Assembly (NCBI GenBank): GCA_003141455.1
Contig: PLMA01000061.1
Span: 1 to 50,668 of the forward strand
From: Chloroflexota bacterium
Lineage (GTDB): Bacteria > Chloroflexota > Limnocylindria > Limnocylindrales > CSP1-4
Direction of reading: 5' to 3'
DNA: 50,668 nucleotides
Part shown: in pieces, positions 42,984-50,610 of the stretch
Position numbering within the stretch: position 1 is the first letter of the stretch
How the letters are laid out: each line of letters starts with the position of its first letter
The notes under the pieces: model-generated
The model's database searches: none
Seen by the model: the letters and a program-made list of their open reading frames with translations, nothing else
What the model was told of the DNA's origin: nothing
Position numbers and translations under genes: made by a program

Positions 42984-43919
42984 ATGAGCCCACAACCACT
43001 GCCCGCTATCGCCAGCGGAGACCCCTCCACTTGGGATCAGGCGCTGTACGCCTTCCTCGTCGAGAAGGGCAATCGCTCCGGCTCGCGGCGCACCGTTGAG
43101 TCGTACGGCCGGATGCTCTGGCCGTTCTTCGCGGATCGGGGCAAGACGCCTGAACGAGTGAAGCCAGCCGATGTTCTGGCCTGGGTCCACGGCATCGGGA
43201 AGTCCGGACGGACGCCATCCTCCACAACGATCGGTGCCAGGATCGCGTGCCTGTCGAGTTACTTCCGCTTCCTGATCCGCATGGCGTTGGTGGTCTCCAA
43301 CCCTTGCGATGCCGTTGAGCGTCCGAGAGCAATCCAGTCGGTTGCCCGCGGATACTCAGCCGACGAGGTACGTCGGCTCCTGGCTGTTGTTCCGGACAAC
43401 GTCGCCGGGCGGCGCGACCGGGCGATCCTCCTGACCCTAGTCCTGACCGGCAGGCGACGAGCCGAGGTGATCGGCTTGCGAGCAGGTGACCTCAGCATCG
43501 AGGGCGAGACCGTCTTCTATCAGTACGTCGGAAAGGGCCACAAGACCGGTCGGCGAGAACTCCCCCACCCTGCCTACGGAGCCATCTGCGCGACCTTGGC
43601 TGATGCCACCAAGGAGCTGGCGACGATGGCCCCCGACGAGTCGCTCTGGCAGGCCGGCGCACGCCCCCAGGGCGTCACGAGCGGGACGTTCTACGCCCGC
43701 TTCCGCCGGTACCTGCAGGCTGCTGGCTTGGCGCCGACCGGGATACACGTGCTTCGGCATACCGCTGCCAAGCTGCGTCGGGACGCCGGCGAGTCGATCG
43801 AGGACGTCAGCGCGTTCCTTGACCATTCGAGCCTCGCCGTCACGACGGTCTACCTGCGCCGACTCGAGGGTCAGGAGGATCGGGCGTGGCGTGAGGTGGC
43901 CGAGGCGATCGGGGTCTGA
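42984..43919 (+). CDS. Tyrosine recombinase (XerC/D-like integrase)
   Basis: The 311-residue protein has the SAM-like N-terminal domain (GDPSTWDQALYAFLVEKGNRS) and the catalytic domain with ILLTLVLTGRRRAEVIGL (first Arg), HVLRHTAAKLRRDAG (His-x-x-Arg) and TTVYLRRL with the nucleophilic Tyr. This is the full Arg, His, Arg, Tyr set. It could integrate or excise an element, or resolve dimers. No dif-like site was identified. Of the two flanking copies of the ATAAG repeat, the right one is about 680 bp downstream. The region is accessory, so an element integrase is likelier than a housekeeping Xer. Confidence 0.9.
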   Translation: MSPQPLPAIASGDPSTWDQALYAFLVEKGNRSGSRRTVESYGRMLWPFFADRGKTPERVKPADVLAWVHGIGKSGRTPSSTTIGARIACLSSYFRFLIRMALVVSNPCDAVERPRAIQSVARGYSADEVRRLLAVVPDNVAGRRDRAILLTLVLTGRRRAEVIGLRAGDLSIEGETVFYQYVGKGHKTGRRELPHPAYGAICATLADATKELATMAPDESLWQAGARPQGVTSGTFYARFRRYLQAAGLAPTGIHVLRHTAAKLRRDAGESIEDVSAFLDHSSLAVTTVYLRRLEGQEDRAWREVAEAIGV

Positions 43920-43942
43920 GCTCCACGGGCCTGATCACGGAC

Positions 43943-43948
43943 TATGCT
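43943..43948 (+). promoter_or_regulatory. -10-like box of a leaderless transcript
   Basis: TATGCT lies eight bases before the ATG at 43,957. It falls just past the stop of the recombinase gene. Confidence 0.45.
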
Positions 43949-43956
43949 GACTCGCC

Positions 43957-44625
43957 ATGGACATCGACGCCAACCTCGCCGAGTATCTGGCGGACCGCCA
44001 GCCGACTGAGCGGTACGCCTCGTTCGACTACTGCTTCAACCACTTCCAGTCATACCGAGAGCATGGCCGCAGCGGGGACCTGGCCCAGGGTCTTGGCCTC
44101 GAGGTGTCGTGTCTTCAGCTCGGCTTCTACCTCGCGAGCTGGGGCATGTACCGTGGCTCCGCCAAGCTCCTCGGACACAGCTTGGCCCGCCTGGCGCCGG
44201 TGGTCGAAGTAATCGCCGACTCGGCAACAGGCATTTGGGAGGCCGACGCCGACGACTACGGCGATCCCGTTTGCGACGAGCTCCTGCATTGCGCCGACCG
44301 TCTCAGGCAGGCGCTTCCGCACCCTGCATCCGATACCCTCGTGACCAAGATCATGCTCGGGGTCTTCGGCTGCGTGCCCGCGTTCGACACCTACTTCGTG
44401 GCGGGATCGGGCCTCAGGACGTTCAACCGCCGCTCGCTGTTCGAGCTGGGTCGCTTCTACAGAACCCATCGGCAAGTGATCGAGCGCAACCGGATCAAGA
44501 CTCTGGACTTTGCCACGGGACAGCTTACGGCCAGACGTTACAGCCGCGCGAAGGTCATCGACATGATCTTCTTCACCGAGGGCAGCCACCAAACAGATAA
44601 GCGCCACATAAGTCGCGCCTGGTAG
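43957..44625 (+). CDS. Conserved hypothetical protein
   Basis: The 222-residue protein has the stretch YCFNHFQSYREHG and LQLGFYLASWGMYRGSAKLLGHS, which recurs in an uncharacterised family in many bacteria. It ends with a basic tail (NRIKTLDFATGQL, then RRYSRAKVIDMIFFTEG). No membrane span is certain. TATGCT eight bases before the ATG suggests leaderless transcription. It is 37 bp after the recombinase. Its last codons overlap the right copy of the ATAAG repeat. Confidence 0.7.
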   Translation: MDIDANLAEYLADRQPTERYASFDYCFNHFQSYREHGRSGDLAQGLGLEVSCLQLGFYLASWGMYRGSAKLLGHSLARLAPVVEVIADSATGIWEADADDYGDPVCDELLHCADRLRQALPHPASDTLVTKIMLGVFGCVPAFDTYFVAGSGLRTFNRRSLFELGRFYRTHRQVIERNRIKTLDFATGQLTARRYSRAKVIDMIFFTEGSHQTDKRHISRAW

Positions 44626-44672
44626 CGTGCGATCTGGGGCGGGCTCCGCTCTGCGACCGGGCCGATGCCGGA
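44595..44672 (+). repeat. Diverged direct repeat, right copy
   Basis: Partner of 36,352-36,436: two ATAAG boxes 11 bp apart, then GGTAGC, GCTCCGCT and a GATGCCGG block in the same order. It begins inside the last codons of the preceding gene. A role as attachment site of the nearby tyrosine recombinase is only a possibility. Confidence 0.4.
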
Positions 44673-44850
44673 CGACGGTGAGCGAGCCGGTGAGGGAGTC
44701 GCCGCAGGCGTCCCGACCTCCCTCGGTCATCGGGCCTGCCGGGGTGAATGTGCCGGTGGCTGGGTTGAGGAGTTCGGCCGTGGCGACTGCCTGGCCGGTC
44801 GTCTTCCGCCAGGCCATTCGCGAGCAGCGTGGCCAGGTCCCTTAGCGCGC
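44655..44850 (-). pseudogene. Kelch-repeat protein remnant
   Basis: Leftward, DLATLLANG in one frame and TTGQAVATAELLNPATGTFTPAGPMTEG in another match a Kelch/galactose-oxidase-like repeat (the usual AELxxPATGTFTxTGxM). The whole fragment is under 70 codons and is out of frame with itself. It is a decayed piece of a larger secreted protein. Confidence 0.45.
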
Positions 44851-44883
44851 CCTGTCGACGCCCACGGTGCGATCGCTTTGGCG

Positions 44884-44889
44884 GATACT
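44884..44889 (+). promoter_or_regulatory. -10-like box of a leaderless transcript
   Basis: GATACT lies seven bases before the GTG at 44,897. No ribosome site lies between. Confidence 0.4.
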
Positions 44890-44896
44890 CAGAAGC

Positions 44897-46246
44897 GTGT
44901 TCGATCCTCTGTTCGGCCCCGACCCGATTGGCCAGGCGTTCGACCTCCAGCGCAAGAAAGCCTTGGACTGCATAGCCGAACAGCCAGCCTACGAGCTTCG
45001 CACAGCCAATCTCGACGAGCTGGTGGCCAACCTGGTCACCCCCTATCTCATGGCACCACTCGTCCTTCGGTGGAAGGACAAGGCCGCGTTCCCGGATAAC
45101 GAGCGAATCGAGGTCGACCACGACGCTTCTGGACGCCCTCTGCCGGTCAGTCTCATGGGCGAGTTCATTTTCGTGGTGCCCTATGACGGTATGGCCGGCC
45201 TCTTTCGACTGCGACCGACGAGATGTATCGGAAAGCCGCCAAGCGGCTGCGTGTGGGAGAGTCAGAAACTTCTCAAGTACTCCGTCGCCCGCGCCGATCT
45301 CGCCACAGTCCGGCGTGCCCTCCAACAGGCAGAGGCAGCGATCAAGCGGTGGGCAGCGTGGGTGAACCAGGATGTGAGCACGTTCAACGCAGAGCTCCAA
45401 CGCTCGATGCGCGAGGAACTCGCGGCCCGCCTCGATGAGATCCGTGCGGGTGACGACATACTGGCAGCCCTCGACGTTCCTCAGGCGACACTGGAGCTGC
45501 GGCAGACCCCACGTGACCCGCCGCGGCATCCCGGTCTGGCGAAGGGTTCGCGCGTCAGAGACGAAATGGAAGCTCTTGAAGCTGACCAGGCTATTGAGCG
45601 CCTCGTGTCCCCTCACCCTCCGACCTTCTCCTCCGGGCCAATGTCGCACGAGCGTCGGGCCCAGGCCATGACGACTGCACTGGGCGCCTCTGCCCGTGAG
45701 GCCCTCGCACAACTGATCGACGCCGACGCCGCCAATGGCGAAGGCTACTTCGTGATCGTCCGCCCCAACGGCGCCTCTCCATTGGTCGCGAAAGGCCAGT
45801 TCCGGGCACCTATCGGCGGCAGGGACTTGATCGAACTCGAACGCGCCGGCGTCCTGTTACCGAATAGCCGGAACGCTGATGGGCTGAAGACGTTCTACCT
45901 TTCACCCGACTCACGGCGACTCTTGGACGCTGCGCTCGCGGCCGCGGGAGAACCGACACCGCTCAAGGAGACGTCTACCTCGGAGCCTGGCCCCGCGCCG
46001 ATCACCACGCGCGATGAGGGCGAGGCCAAGAACTCGCACCGCGACGGAGCCGCGCGTGGGCCCGGTCGGCCGGGCTGGACAGCCGAGCTGTTCCGAACCC
46101 GATATGCAGAGGCCGAGAGGCGCGCGAAGCCGCCGTACACGTACGCCGCCGTCGCGCCCTACTTCGAGATGCTCGACGGAACCCGCGGCACCGACCCGGA
46201 GTACTTCCGAAAACTCGTCAGGCGATACCGCGAGACACCGGAATAA
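44897..46246 (+). CDS. Hypothetical protein of the integrative element
   Basis: The 449-residue protein is not recognised. It begins FDPLFGPDPIGQAFDLQRKK, has a central LQRSMREELAARLDEIRAGDD helix, then GRDLIELERAGVLLPN with a winged-helix look, and ends in a basic segment (AELFRTRYAEAERRAKPPYTYAAVAPYF) that resembles a DNA-binding helix-turn-helix. A longer start (44,867) is possible; GTG at 44,897 is preferred because GATACT lies seven bases before it. It is upstream of the RHH-like regulator and the helicase and in the same direction, so it could be a regulator of the element. Confidence 0.55.
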   Translation: MFDPLFGPDPIGQAFDLQRKKALDCIAEQPAYELRTANLDELVANLVTPYLMAPLVLRWKDKAAFPDNERIEVDHDASGRPLPVSLMGEFIFVVPYDGMAGLFRLRPTRCIGKPPSGCVWESQKLLKYSVARADLATVRRALQQAEAAIKRWAAWVNQDVSTFNAELQRSMREELAARLDEIRAGDDILAALDVPQATLELRQTPRDPPRHPGLAKGSRVRDEMEALEADQAIERLVSPHPPTFSSGPMSHERRAQAMTTALGASAREALAQLIDADAANGEGYFVIVRPNGASPLVAKGQFRAPIGGRDLIELERAGVLLPNSRNADGLKTFYLSPDSRRLLDAALAAAGEPTPLKETSTSEPGPAPITTRDEGEAKNSHRDGAARGPGRPGWTAELFRTRYAEAERRAKPPYTYAAVAPYFEMLDGTRGTDPEYFRKLVRRYRETPE

Positions 46247-46290
46247 GAGGCCGGATAAGAGTCCGGATTCCGTCCCTTTTTCGGACGGGC
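46242..46290 (+). repeat. ATAAG pair and small hairpin
   Basis: Two ATAAG boxes 12 bp apart (GGAATAAG and CGGATAAG) are followed by a hairpin CCGTCC / GGACGG around a T-rich loop. It lies between the hypothetical gene and the RHH-like gene and could be a regulator site; the T-run is in the loop, so it is not a standard terminator. Confidence 0.35.
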
Positions 46291-46315
46291 CAACTGCGCG
46301 ACGCTGACCCGCGTT

Positions 46316-46540
46316 ATGCGATCGATCTCCATCTCGATCCCGGACGATGCGGCCGACAAGCTCCGTGAGCTCGCCCGGCATGAGTTCCGCGGGCCACGCC
46401 AGCAGGCGGCCGTCCTCGTTCTTGAGGGTCTCAGCCGCGCCGCCCTCGACCTCCCGCCCTTGTCCGGGGAAGGCGCTGAGTCGTCGGGCGATAAGCCCAA
46501 CCGCGACCAAGTCTCTCCGAGGGCGGAGCGTCAGCAGTGA
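46316..46540 (+). CDS. Small ribbon-helix-helix-like protein
   Basis: The 74-residue protein has an N-terminal MRSISISIPDDAADKLRELA, which reads as a beta strand and helix, followed by PRQQAAVLVLEGLSRA, as in CopG/Arc-type proteins. The last third is disordered. Its stop overlaps the GTG of the primase-helicase by four bases. It could bind DNA upstream of this operon and set copy number or excision. No ribosome site is clear. Confidence 0.6.
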   Translation: MRSISISIPDDAADKLRELARHEFRGPRQQAAVLVLEGLSRAALDLPPLSGEGAESSGDKPNRDQVSPRAERQQ

Positions 46541-48786
46541 GCGACAACCTTGGCGGCGCACTCGCGATGGCAGCCGCCGGCTGGGCGGTCATTCCGCTGC
46601 ACTCGCCAGTCGACGGCGCATGCGATTGCCGTCGTCCCGACTGCCCGTCGTCGGGTAAGCACCCCCGAACCAAGAACGGTCTGAAGGATGCGTCAACCGA
46701 CCCCGACCAGATCAGCCGCTGGTGGACGATGTGGCCCCAGGCGAACATCGGGATCGCGGTGCCACCGGGCATCGTCGCGGTCGACATCGACGGCCCCGAA
46801 GGCATAGATGCGCTCCGGGCCCGTGGCTACACCCTACCGGAGACCGCCACGGTCGAGACCGGTCGTGGCCACCACTACCTGTACAAGACGGCGCAGAGGA
46901 TCGGACCCAAGGTCGCCATCCTGCCCAAGGTCGACCTCCGCGGCCCCGGCAGCTATCTGGTGGCACCGCCTTCGCTGCACCCCAGTGGCCGTCTGTACCG
47001 CTGGCTCCGCGAGCCCGACGAGGGCATCGCCGAGGCGCCCGCGTGGATCGCGGATCTCGCGGCAGGTGGTCGGAGACGAGACGGCCCCGCGCAGCCCATT
47101 CCCGATGTGATCGTCGAGGGCCAGCGCAACGCCAAGTTGACCTCACTTGCGGGCTCGATGCGACGACGCGGGGCGTCTGCGCCGGTGATCCTCGCGGCGC
47201 TTCTGGAGGCCAACCGTCTGCAGTGCCGGCCTCCACTCGACGAGGACGAAGTCCGGAGGATCGCAGCCTCGATCGGGCGCCTGCCATCAGGTGAGGAGCC
47301 TCGGGTTCGGGCGAGCCGGCCGGCCGGGCTCCCCGAAACCGAAGACGAGATCCTGGGTGCCGCGACTGAATCACCAGAGGCAACGGCCGAGGGGGTCGAT
47401 CACCTCAGCCGCCAATCGCTCGCGGCGCACCACTTCGTCGAACGGAGGGGCGGCGAGGTCCGGTTCGATCACGGCCGGCGGATCTGGCTGATCTGGCATG
47501 GCCATCGATGGCGCCCGGATCGGGACCAACAGATCCGGCGGCTTTGGCTTAAGGCTCTCGGCGAGCGGTACAGAGAGGCGCTCCTGATCACAGATAGCGA
47601 GATGCGCGAACGGACGATCTCCTCGATCATGGCCGCGGGTGCAACCGACGATGCCATCGCGGCTGGTCTTCGGATCACCGCCTCGATGAAGCCCGTCGCG
47701 ACAAGTGGCGACGCATGGGACCCCGACCCCTGGACCCTTGGCTGCGAGAACGGCCTGGTCGACCTTCGGACCGGAGCCCTGCGGGTGGGGCGACCCGCGG
47801 ATATGGTCAGTCGATCCACTCGCCTCGACTACGACCCTCGGGCGACGTGCCCGCGCTGGGATCGGTTCCTTGTCGAGGTCTTCGCCGGCGACGAGGTTCT
47901 GATCGGCTGGTTCGCCCAGCTCATCGGCGCATCGCTCGTCGGGACGTCCAAGGAGCTGCTCCCTGTCCACTACGGCACCGGCAACAACGGCAAGTCGGTG
48001 GCCTTCCGGACCCTCGGCCGTGAGGTTGCAGGCGAGTACAGCGTCGAGATCGCGGTCGAGACGCTCCTCAACGCCAACCGATCCGCAGGCGCCCCCACCT
48101 CGGATCTAATGCGTCTGCGTGGAGCGCGCCTGGCGTTCACGAGCGAACCCGAGCAGGGTGCCAAGTTCAAGGGTGGGACGCTCAAGCGCCTCGCCACCAT
48201 CGATCAGATGACCGGACGTGAGCTCCACGGGCGTCAAGAGGAGTGGCCACCGACCCACACGCTCCATCTAGCGACCAACCACCTGCCTGCCGCCGACGAC
48301 GCTTCGGAGGGCTTTTGGCGTCGGATCGCTCTGATCCCCTGGAAGGTCCGGTTCGCCAAACGGGGCGAGCCGGGCGACGGCCCAGCCGAGGACCCACGCC
48401 TGGCGGCCACCCTAGCGGGCGAGGCCCGAGGCATCCTCGCCTGGGCGGTCCGCGGTGCTGTGGCCTATGCGACCACCGAGACGCTCCACCCGTTCCCCGT
48501 CTCCGTCGCCCGCGAGACGGCCACCTATCGCGAGGACGAGGATCCGCTTGGTGGATTTCTGCGCGAATGGGTCAGCGCGCAGCCGGGCGCCTCAACGGCC
48601 GGGCCGAAGGTCTTCGAGCAGTACGTTGCCTGGACCGAATCTATCGGGTCCAAGCCCATGACCGCCCCGGTATTCGGCCGAGCGTTCACCGAGCGCCACG
48701 ATCGCCTCGGCTTCCCCGTGCACCGGCGCACGCTCCACGGCAGTCCCGTGTACGAGGGACTAATCGTGCGGAGGCCCGCCGAATGA
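46537..48786 (+). CDS. Bifunctional prim-pol / P4-type DNA helicase
   Basis: The 749-residue protein combines a prim-pol primase (AGWAVIPLHS near the start, a cysteine-rich CDCRRPDCPSSGKHP, VAVDIDGPEG with catalytic aspartates, and GRGHHYLYKT) with a D5-like linker and a P4-type SF3 helicase. The helicase region has HYGTGNNGKSVAF (Walker A), RLAFTSEPEQGAKFKG, and HTLHLATNHLPAADDASEGFWRRI (sensor and arginine finger). Such proteins start replication of phage satellites and integrative elements. It starts on GTG, overlapping the RHH-like gene by four bases. In a mobile element this provides autonomous replication. Confidence 0.9.
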   Translation: MSDNLGGALAMAAAGWAVIPLHSPVDGACDCRRPDCPSSGKHPRTKNGLKDASTDPDQISRWWTMWPQANIGIAVPPGIVAVDIDGPEGIDALRARGYTLPETATVETGRGHHYLYKTAQRIGPKVAILPKVDLRGPGSYLVAPPSLHPSGRLYRWLREPDEGIAEAPAWIADLAAGGRRRDGPAQPIPDVIVEGQRNAKLTSLAGSMRRRGASAPVILAALLEANRLQCRPPLDEDEVRRIAASIGRLPSGEEPRVRASRPAGLPETEDEILGAATESPEATAEGVDHLSRQSLAAHHFVERRGGEVRFDHGRRIWLIWHGHRWRPDRDQQIRRLWLKALGERYREALLITDSEMRERTISSIMAAGATDDAIAAGLRITASMKPVATSGDAWDPDPWTLGCENGLVDLRTGALRVGRPADMVSRSTRLDYDPRATCPRWDRFLVEVFAGDEVLIGWFAQLIGASLVGTSKELLPVHYGTGNNGKSVAFRTLGREVAGEYSVEIAVETLLNANRSAGAPTSDLMRLRGARLAFTSEPEQGAKFKGGTLKRLATIDQMTGRELHGRQEEWPPTHTLHLATNHLPAADDASEGFWRRIALIPWKVRFAKRGEPGDGPAEDPRLAATLAGEARGILAWAVRGAVAYATTETLHPFPVSVARETATYREDEDPLGGFLREWVSAQPGASTAGPKVFEQYVAWTESIGSKPMTAPVFGRAFTERHDRLGFPVHRRTLHGSPVYEGLIVRRPAE

Positions 48787-48953
48787 GCCGGCGAGGTGGA
48801 GCAGGTGGAGCATTTCGTCGATTCGCAGGTTCTCCCTTCGCGTGTATTGGAGAGAGACCTAGAAACAGCGGTTTTGCTCACCCTGCTCACCCCCGAGGCT
48901 TCAACGGGGGGCTGGTCTACTCGATTATCGCAGTCGGTGGCGGTCGGGCATGA
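48783..48953 (+). CDS. Small ORF coupled to the primase-helicase
   Basis: A 56-codon frame whose ATG overlaps the helicase stop by four bases and whose stop overlaps the next ATG by four bases. The product is basic and glycine-rich and resembles no family. Its composition is doubtful as protein, but coupling on both sides argues for translation. It contains the inverted-repeat arms at 48,795-48,891. Confidence 0.35.
   Translation: MSRRGGAGGAFRRFAGSPFACIGERPRNSGFAHPAHPRGFNGGLVYSIIAVGGGRA
48795..48891. repeat. Imperfect inverted repeat after the primase-helicase
   Basis: The left arm repeats GGTGGAGCA twice (48,795-48,812); the right arm (48,875-48,891) reads TGCTCACCCTGCTCACC, its imperfect complement. 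The interior has a more A+T-rich stretch. It may be an origin or hairpin signal of the element. Confidence 0.45.
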
Positions 48954-49132
48954 ACGTCCAGGTCCAGCCCCCCGGCACCGCACGCGACCCGCTCATCGCG
49001 GCCCTCGCTCGCTACGTCGAAGCCCTTCACGACCGCTATCCGGACGGGCCCGACCAGATGCGCCAGGAAGCTCTTGACGCCAGAGGGAACATGCCTCGGA
49101 TGCGCAAGAGCGACGGTGGCAGGGCGGCATGA
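48950..49132 (+). CDS. Small protein coupled to the serine recombinase
   Basis: The 60-residue protein begins MNVQVQPPGTARDPLIAALA and continues with helical, charged sequence (RYVEALHDRYPDGPDQMRQEALDARG). Its stop overlaps the recombinase ATG by four bases, so both are translated together. A small partner (excisionase-like or accessory) is plausible, but no domain was recognised. Confidence 0.5.
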   Translation: MNVQVQPPGTARDPLIAALARYVEALHDRYPDGPDQMRQEALDARGNMPRMRKSDGGRAA

Positions 49133-50601
49133 AGCGACTGCCCCGCTCTCTCGACGACATCCGGGGTCTGCGGGCTGCCCGGTGGATTCGGGAGTCCACC
49201 GCGGGGCAGTACGACCGCTTCGGGCCCGCCAGTCAGCGCGAGCAGCAGGACCGCTTCATCGACCGCCACGGCCTCATCGACAGTGGCCTGGTCTTCCAGG
49301 TGGCCCACTCCGGAACCACGGTCTGGCGCTCGCCGACGATGACCGAGATGCTCGAGGCCGCCAGGGCCGGCTCCTTCGACCTCTTGCTGGCCGGCTACTC
49401 GGACCGCTGGCAGCGCAACCTGCGGCGAACGCTGGAACTTCTCGAGGACGGGCTTCACCCTGCAGGCGTTGCTCTGGTGATGTGCGACCGGCGCATCCTC
49501 TCCTCTGACCCCCATGACTGGGACGAGCTGGTGGCTGAGGCGACCTCCGCCGAGCGGTACACCCGCAGGCTCGCCGAGAAGGTCACCGACGGCTATGGCG
49601 CCAAATTCGATATGCACTCCGATCAGGGCGGCAACGCGCCCCTGGGCTTTCGGCGACTCTCTGATCCCCCGCACACCCTCGAGATCGACCCCGCCACGAT
49701 CGGCATCGCCGTTGGCCTCTTCGAGCGTTACGCGCTCGGCCGCATCAGCATCGAGCGACTCGGCCAAGAAACTGGCCTAGAACCCGACCGCATCCGCTAC
49801 ATCCTGCGCAACCGCCTCTACACCGGCTGGATGCGCCGTCATCGCGGCCCAGACGAGATCCGCCGATCAGCGCCCTGGCGGGCGAACCCTCCGGTGTCCG
49901 ACGAGTTGTGGGCTCGGGTGGAGGAGGTCCGACGGTCCAAGACCCAGGGCGGGGGACCCCGCCGAAGCGGGCATCTCGACCTGCTGGCGGGACTGCTCCA
50001 ATGCGCCTGTGGGCGCCGGCTGCGCAGCGATGGGACGTTCGCCGACGGGCGTCACCGCAAGCTCCACGTAAACGCCTGCCAGGCGTGGGGATCGCAAGCG
50101 CGCTACGGGGACGAGACCTGGGAAGTGCCGGTCCTCGCCCAAGTTGCCGGACTGACCGTTGACGACGGGGTCCTCGCCCGGGTCGTTGCCGCGCTGAGTT
50201 CACCAGACCGACCGGTCGGTCTCGACCGGGCTCGGATCGAACGCCAGATGCGCGAACTCGCCCTCGAGCACGTCGCGCAACGGATCGACGACTCGAGCTA
50301 CCTCGAACGTCTCAGGCAGCTCCGCGTGGACCTTGCGGCCGTTGATGCGACCCCTCGCGGTGATCTGCCCGCGAAACGGGCCGTGGAGTGGCTGCGGGTG
50401 CTGGCCGACACGTGGGTCAAGGCCGACGTTCCGGAGGCCAGGGCGGACCTGTTGCACGCCATCTACGACCGCATCGTCGTCGTTGGCCGGTCGATCATCT
50501 CGGCACGCCTGACGCCTGCTGCCTATTCGAACGGCCTGGCCCTCGCTCTGCCTCAGGTTGTTATGGCGCGCCCGGAGGGATTCGAACCCCCGACCATCTG
50601 A
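49129..50601 (+). CDS. Large serine recombinase (integrase)
   Basis: The 490-residue protein has the resolvase-type catalytic domain with nucleophile Ser in AARWIRESTAGQYDRFG, a Recombinase domain (GAKFDMHSDQGGNAPLGFRR, then RIRYILRNRLYTGWM) and a zinc-ribbon segment (LLQCACGRRLRSDGTFADG with further Cys and His). A coiled-coil region follows. Its C-terminal RPEGFEPPTI is a translation of the antisense T-arm of a tRNA gene, a known sign of integrases that run into their attachment site. It overlaps the small gene upstream by four bases. It would insert the element into tRNA-Arg. Confidence 0.9.
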   Translation: MKRLPRSLDDIRGLRAARWIRESTAGQYDRFGPASQREQQDRFIDRHGLIDSGLVFQVAHSGTTVWRSPTMTEMLEAARAGSFDLLLAGYSDRWQRNLRRTLELLEDGLHPAGVALVMCDRRILSSDPHDWDELVAEATSAERYTRRLAEKVTDGYGAKFDMHSDQGGNAPLGFRRLSDPPHTLEIDPATIGIAVGLFERYALGRISIERLGQETGLEPDRIRYILRNRLYTGWMRRHRGPDEIRRSAPWRANPPVSDELWARVEEVRRSKTQGGGPRRSGHLDLLAGLLQCACGRRLRSDGTFADGRHRKLHVNACQAWGSQARYGDETWEVPVLAQVAGLTVDDGVLARVVAALSSPDRPVGLDRARIERQMRELALEHVAQRIDDSSYLERLRQLRVDLAAVDATPRGDLPAKRAVEWLRVLADTWVKADVPEARADLLHAIYDRIVVVGRSIISARLTPAAYSNGLALALPQVVMARPEGFEPPTI

Positions 50602-50610
50602 TCCGAAGTC
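50564..50610 (-). tRNA. tRNA-Arg(UCG) 3' fragment, probable attachment-site core
   Basis: The minus strand has the last 47 nt of a tRNA: anticodon loop CTTCGGA with anticodon TCG, 3' anticodon stem, variable loop, T arm with TTCGAAT, acceptor 3' strand CGGGCGC, discriminator G and encoded CCA. The 5' half (acceptor strand, D arm) is absent; the flank is unrelated, so this is not a working tRNA. Position 30 to 76 of a tRNA is a classic att core. It overlaps the recombinase 3' end by 38 bases. Confidence 0.8.

Noticed and set aside
36352-44672. Integron cassette array with attC sites
   Set aside because: Flanking repeats lack the attC core pattern and the genes between run in both directions.
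48796-49077. Alternative 93-codon frame after the helicase
   Set aside because: It overlaps two coupled ORFs in another frame and has no ribosome site; kept out although its first part looks protein-like.
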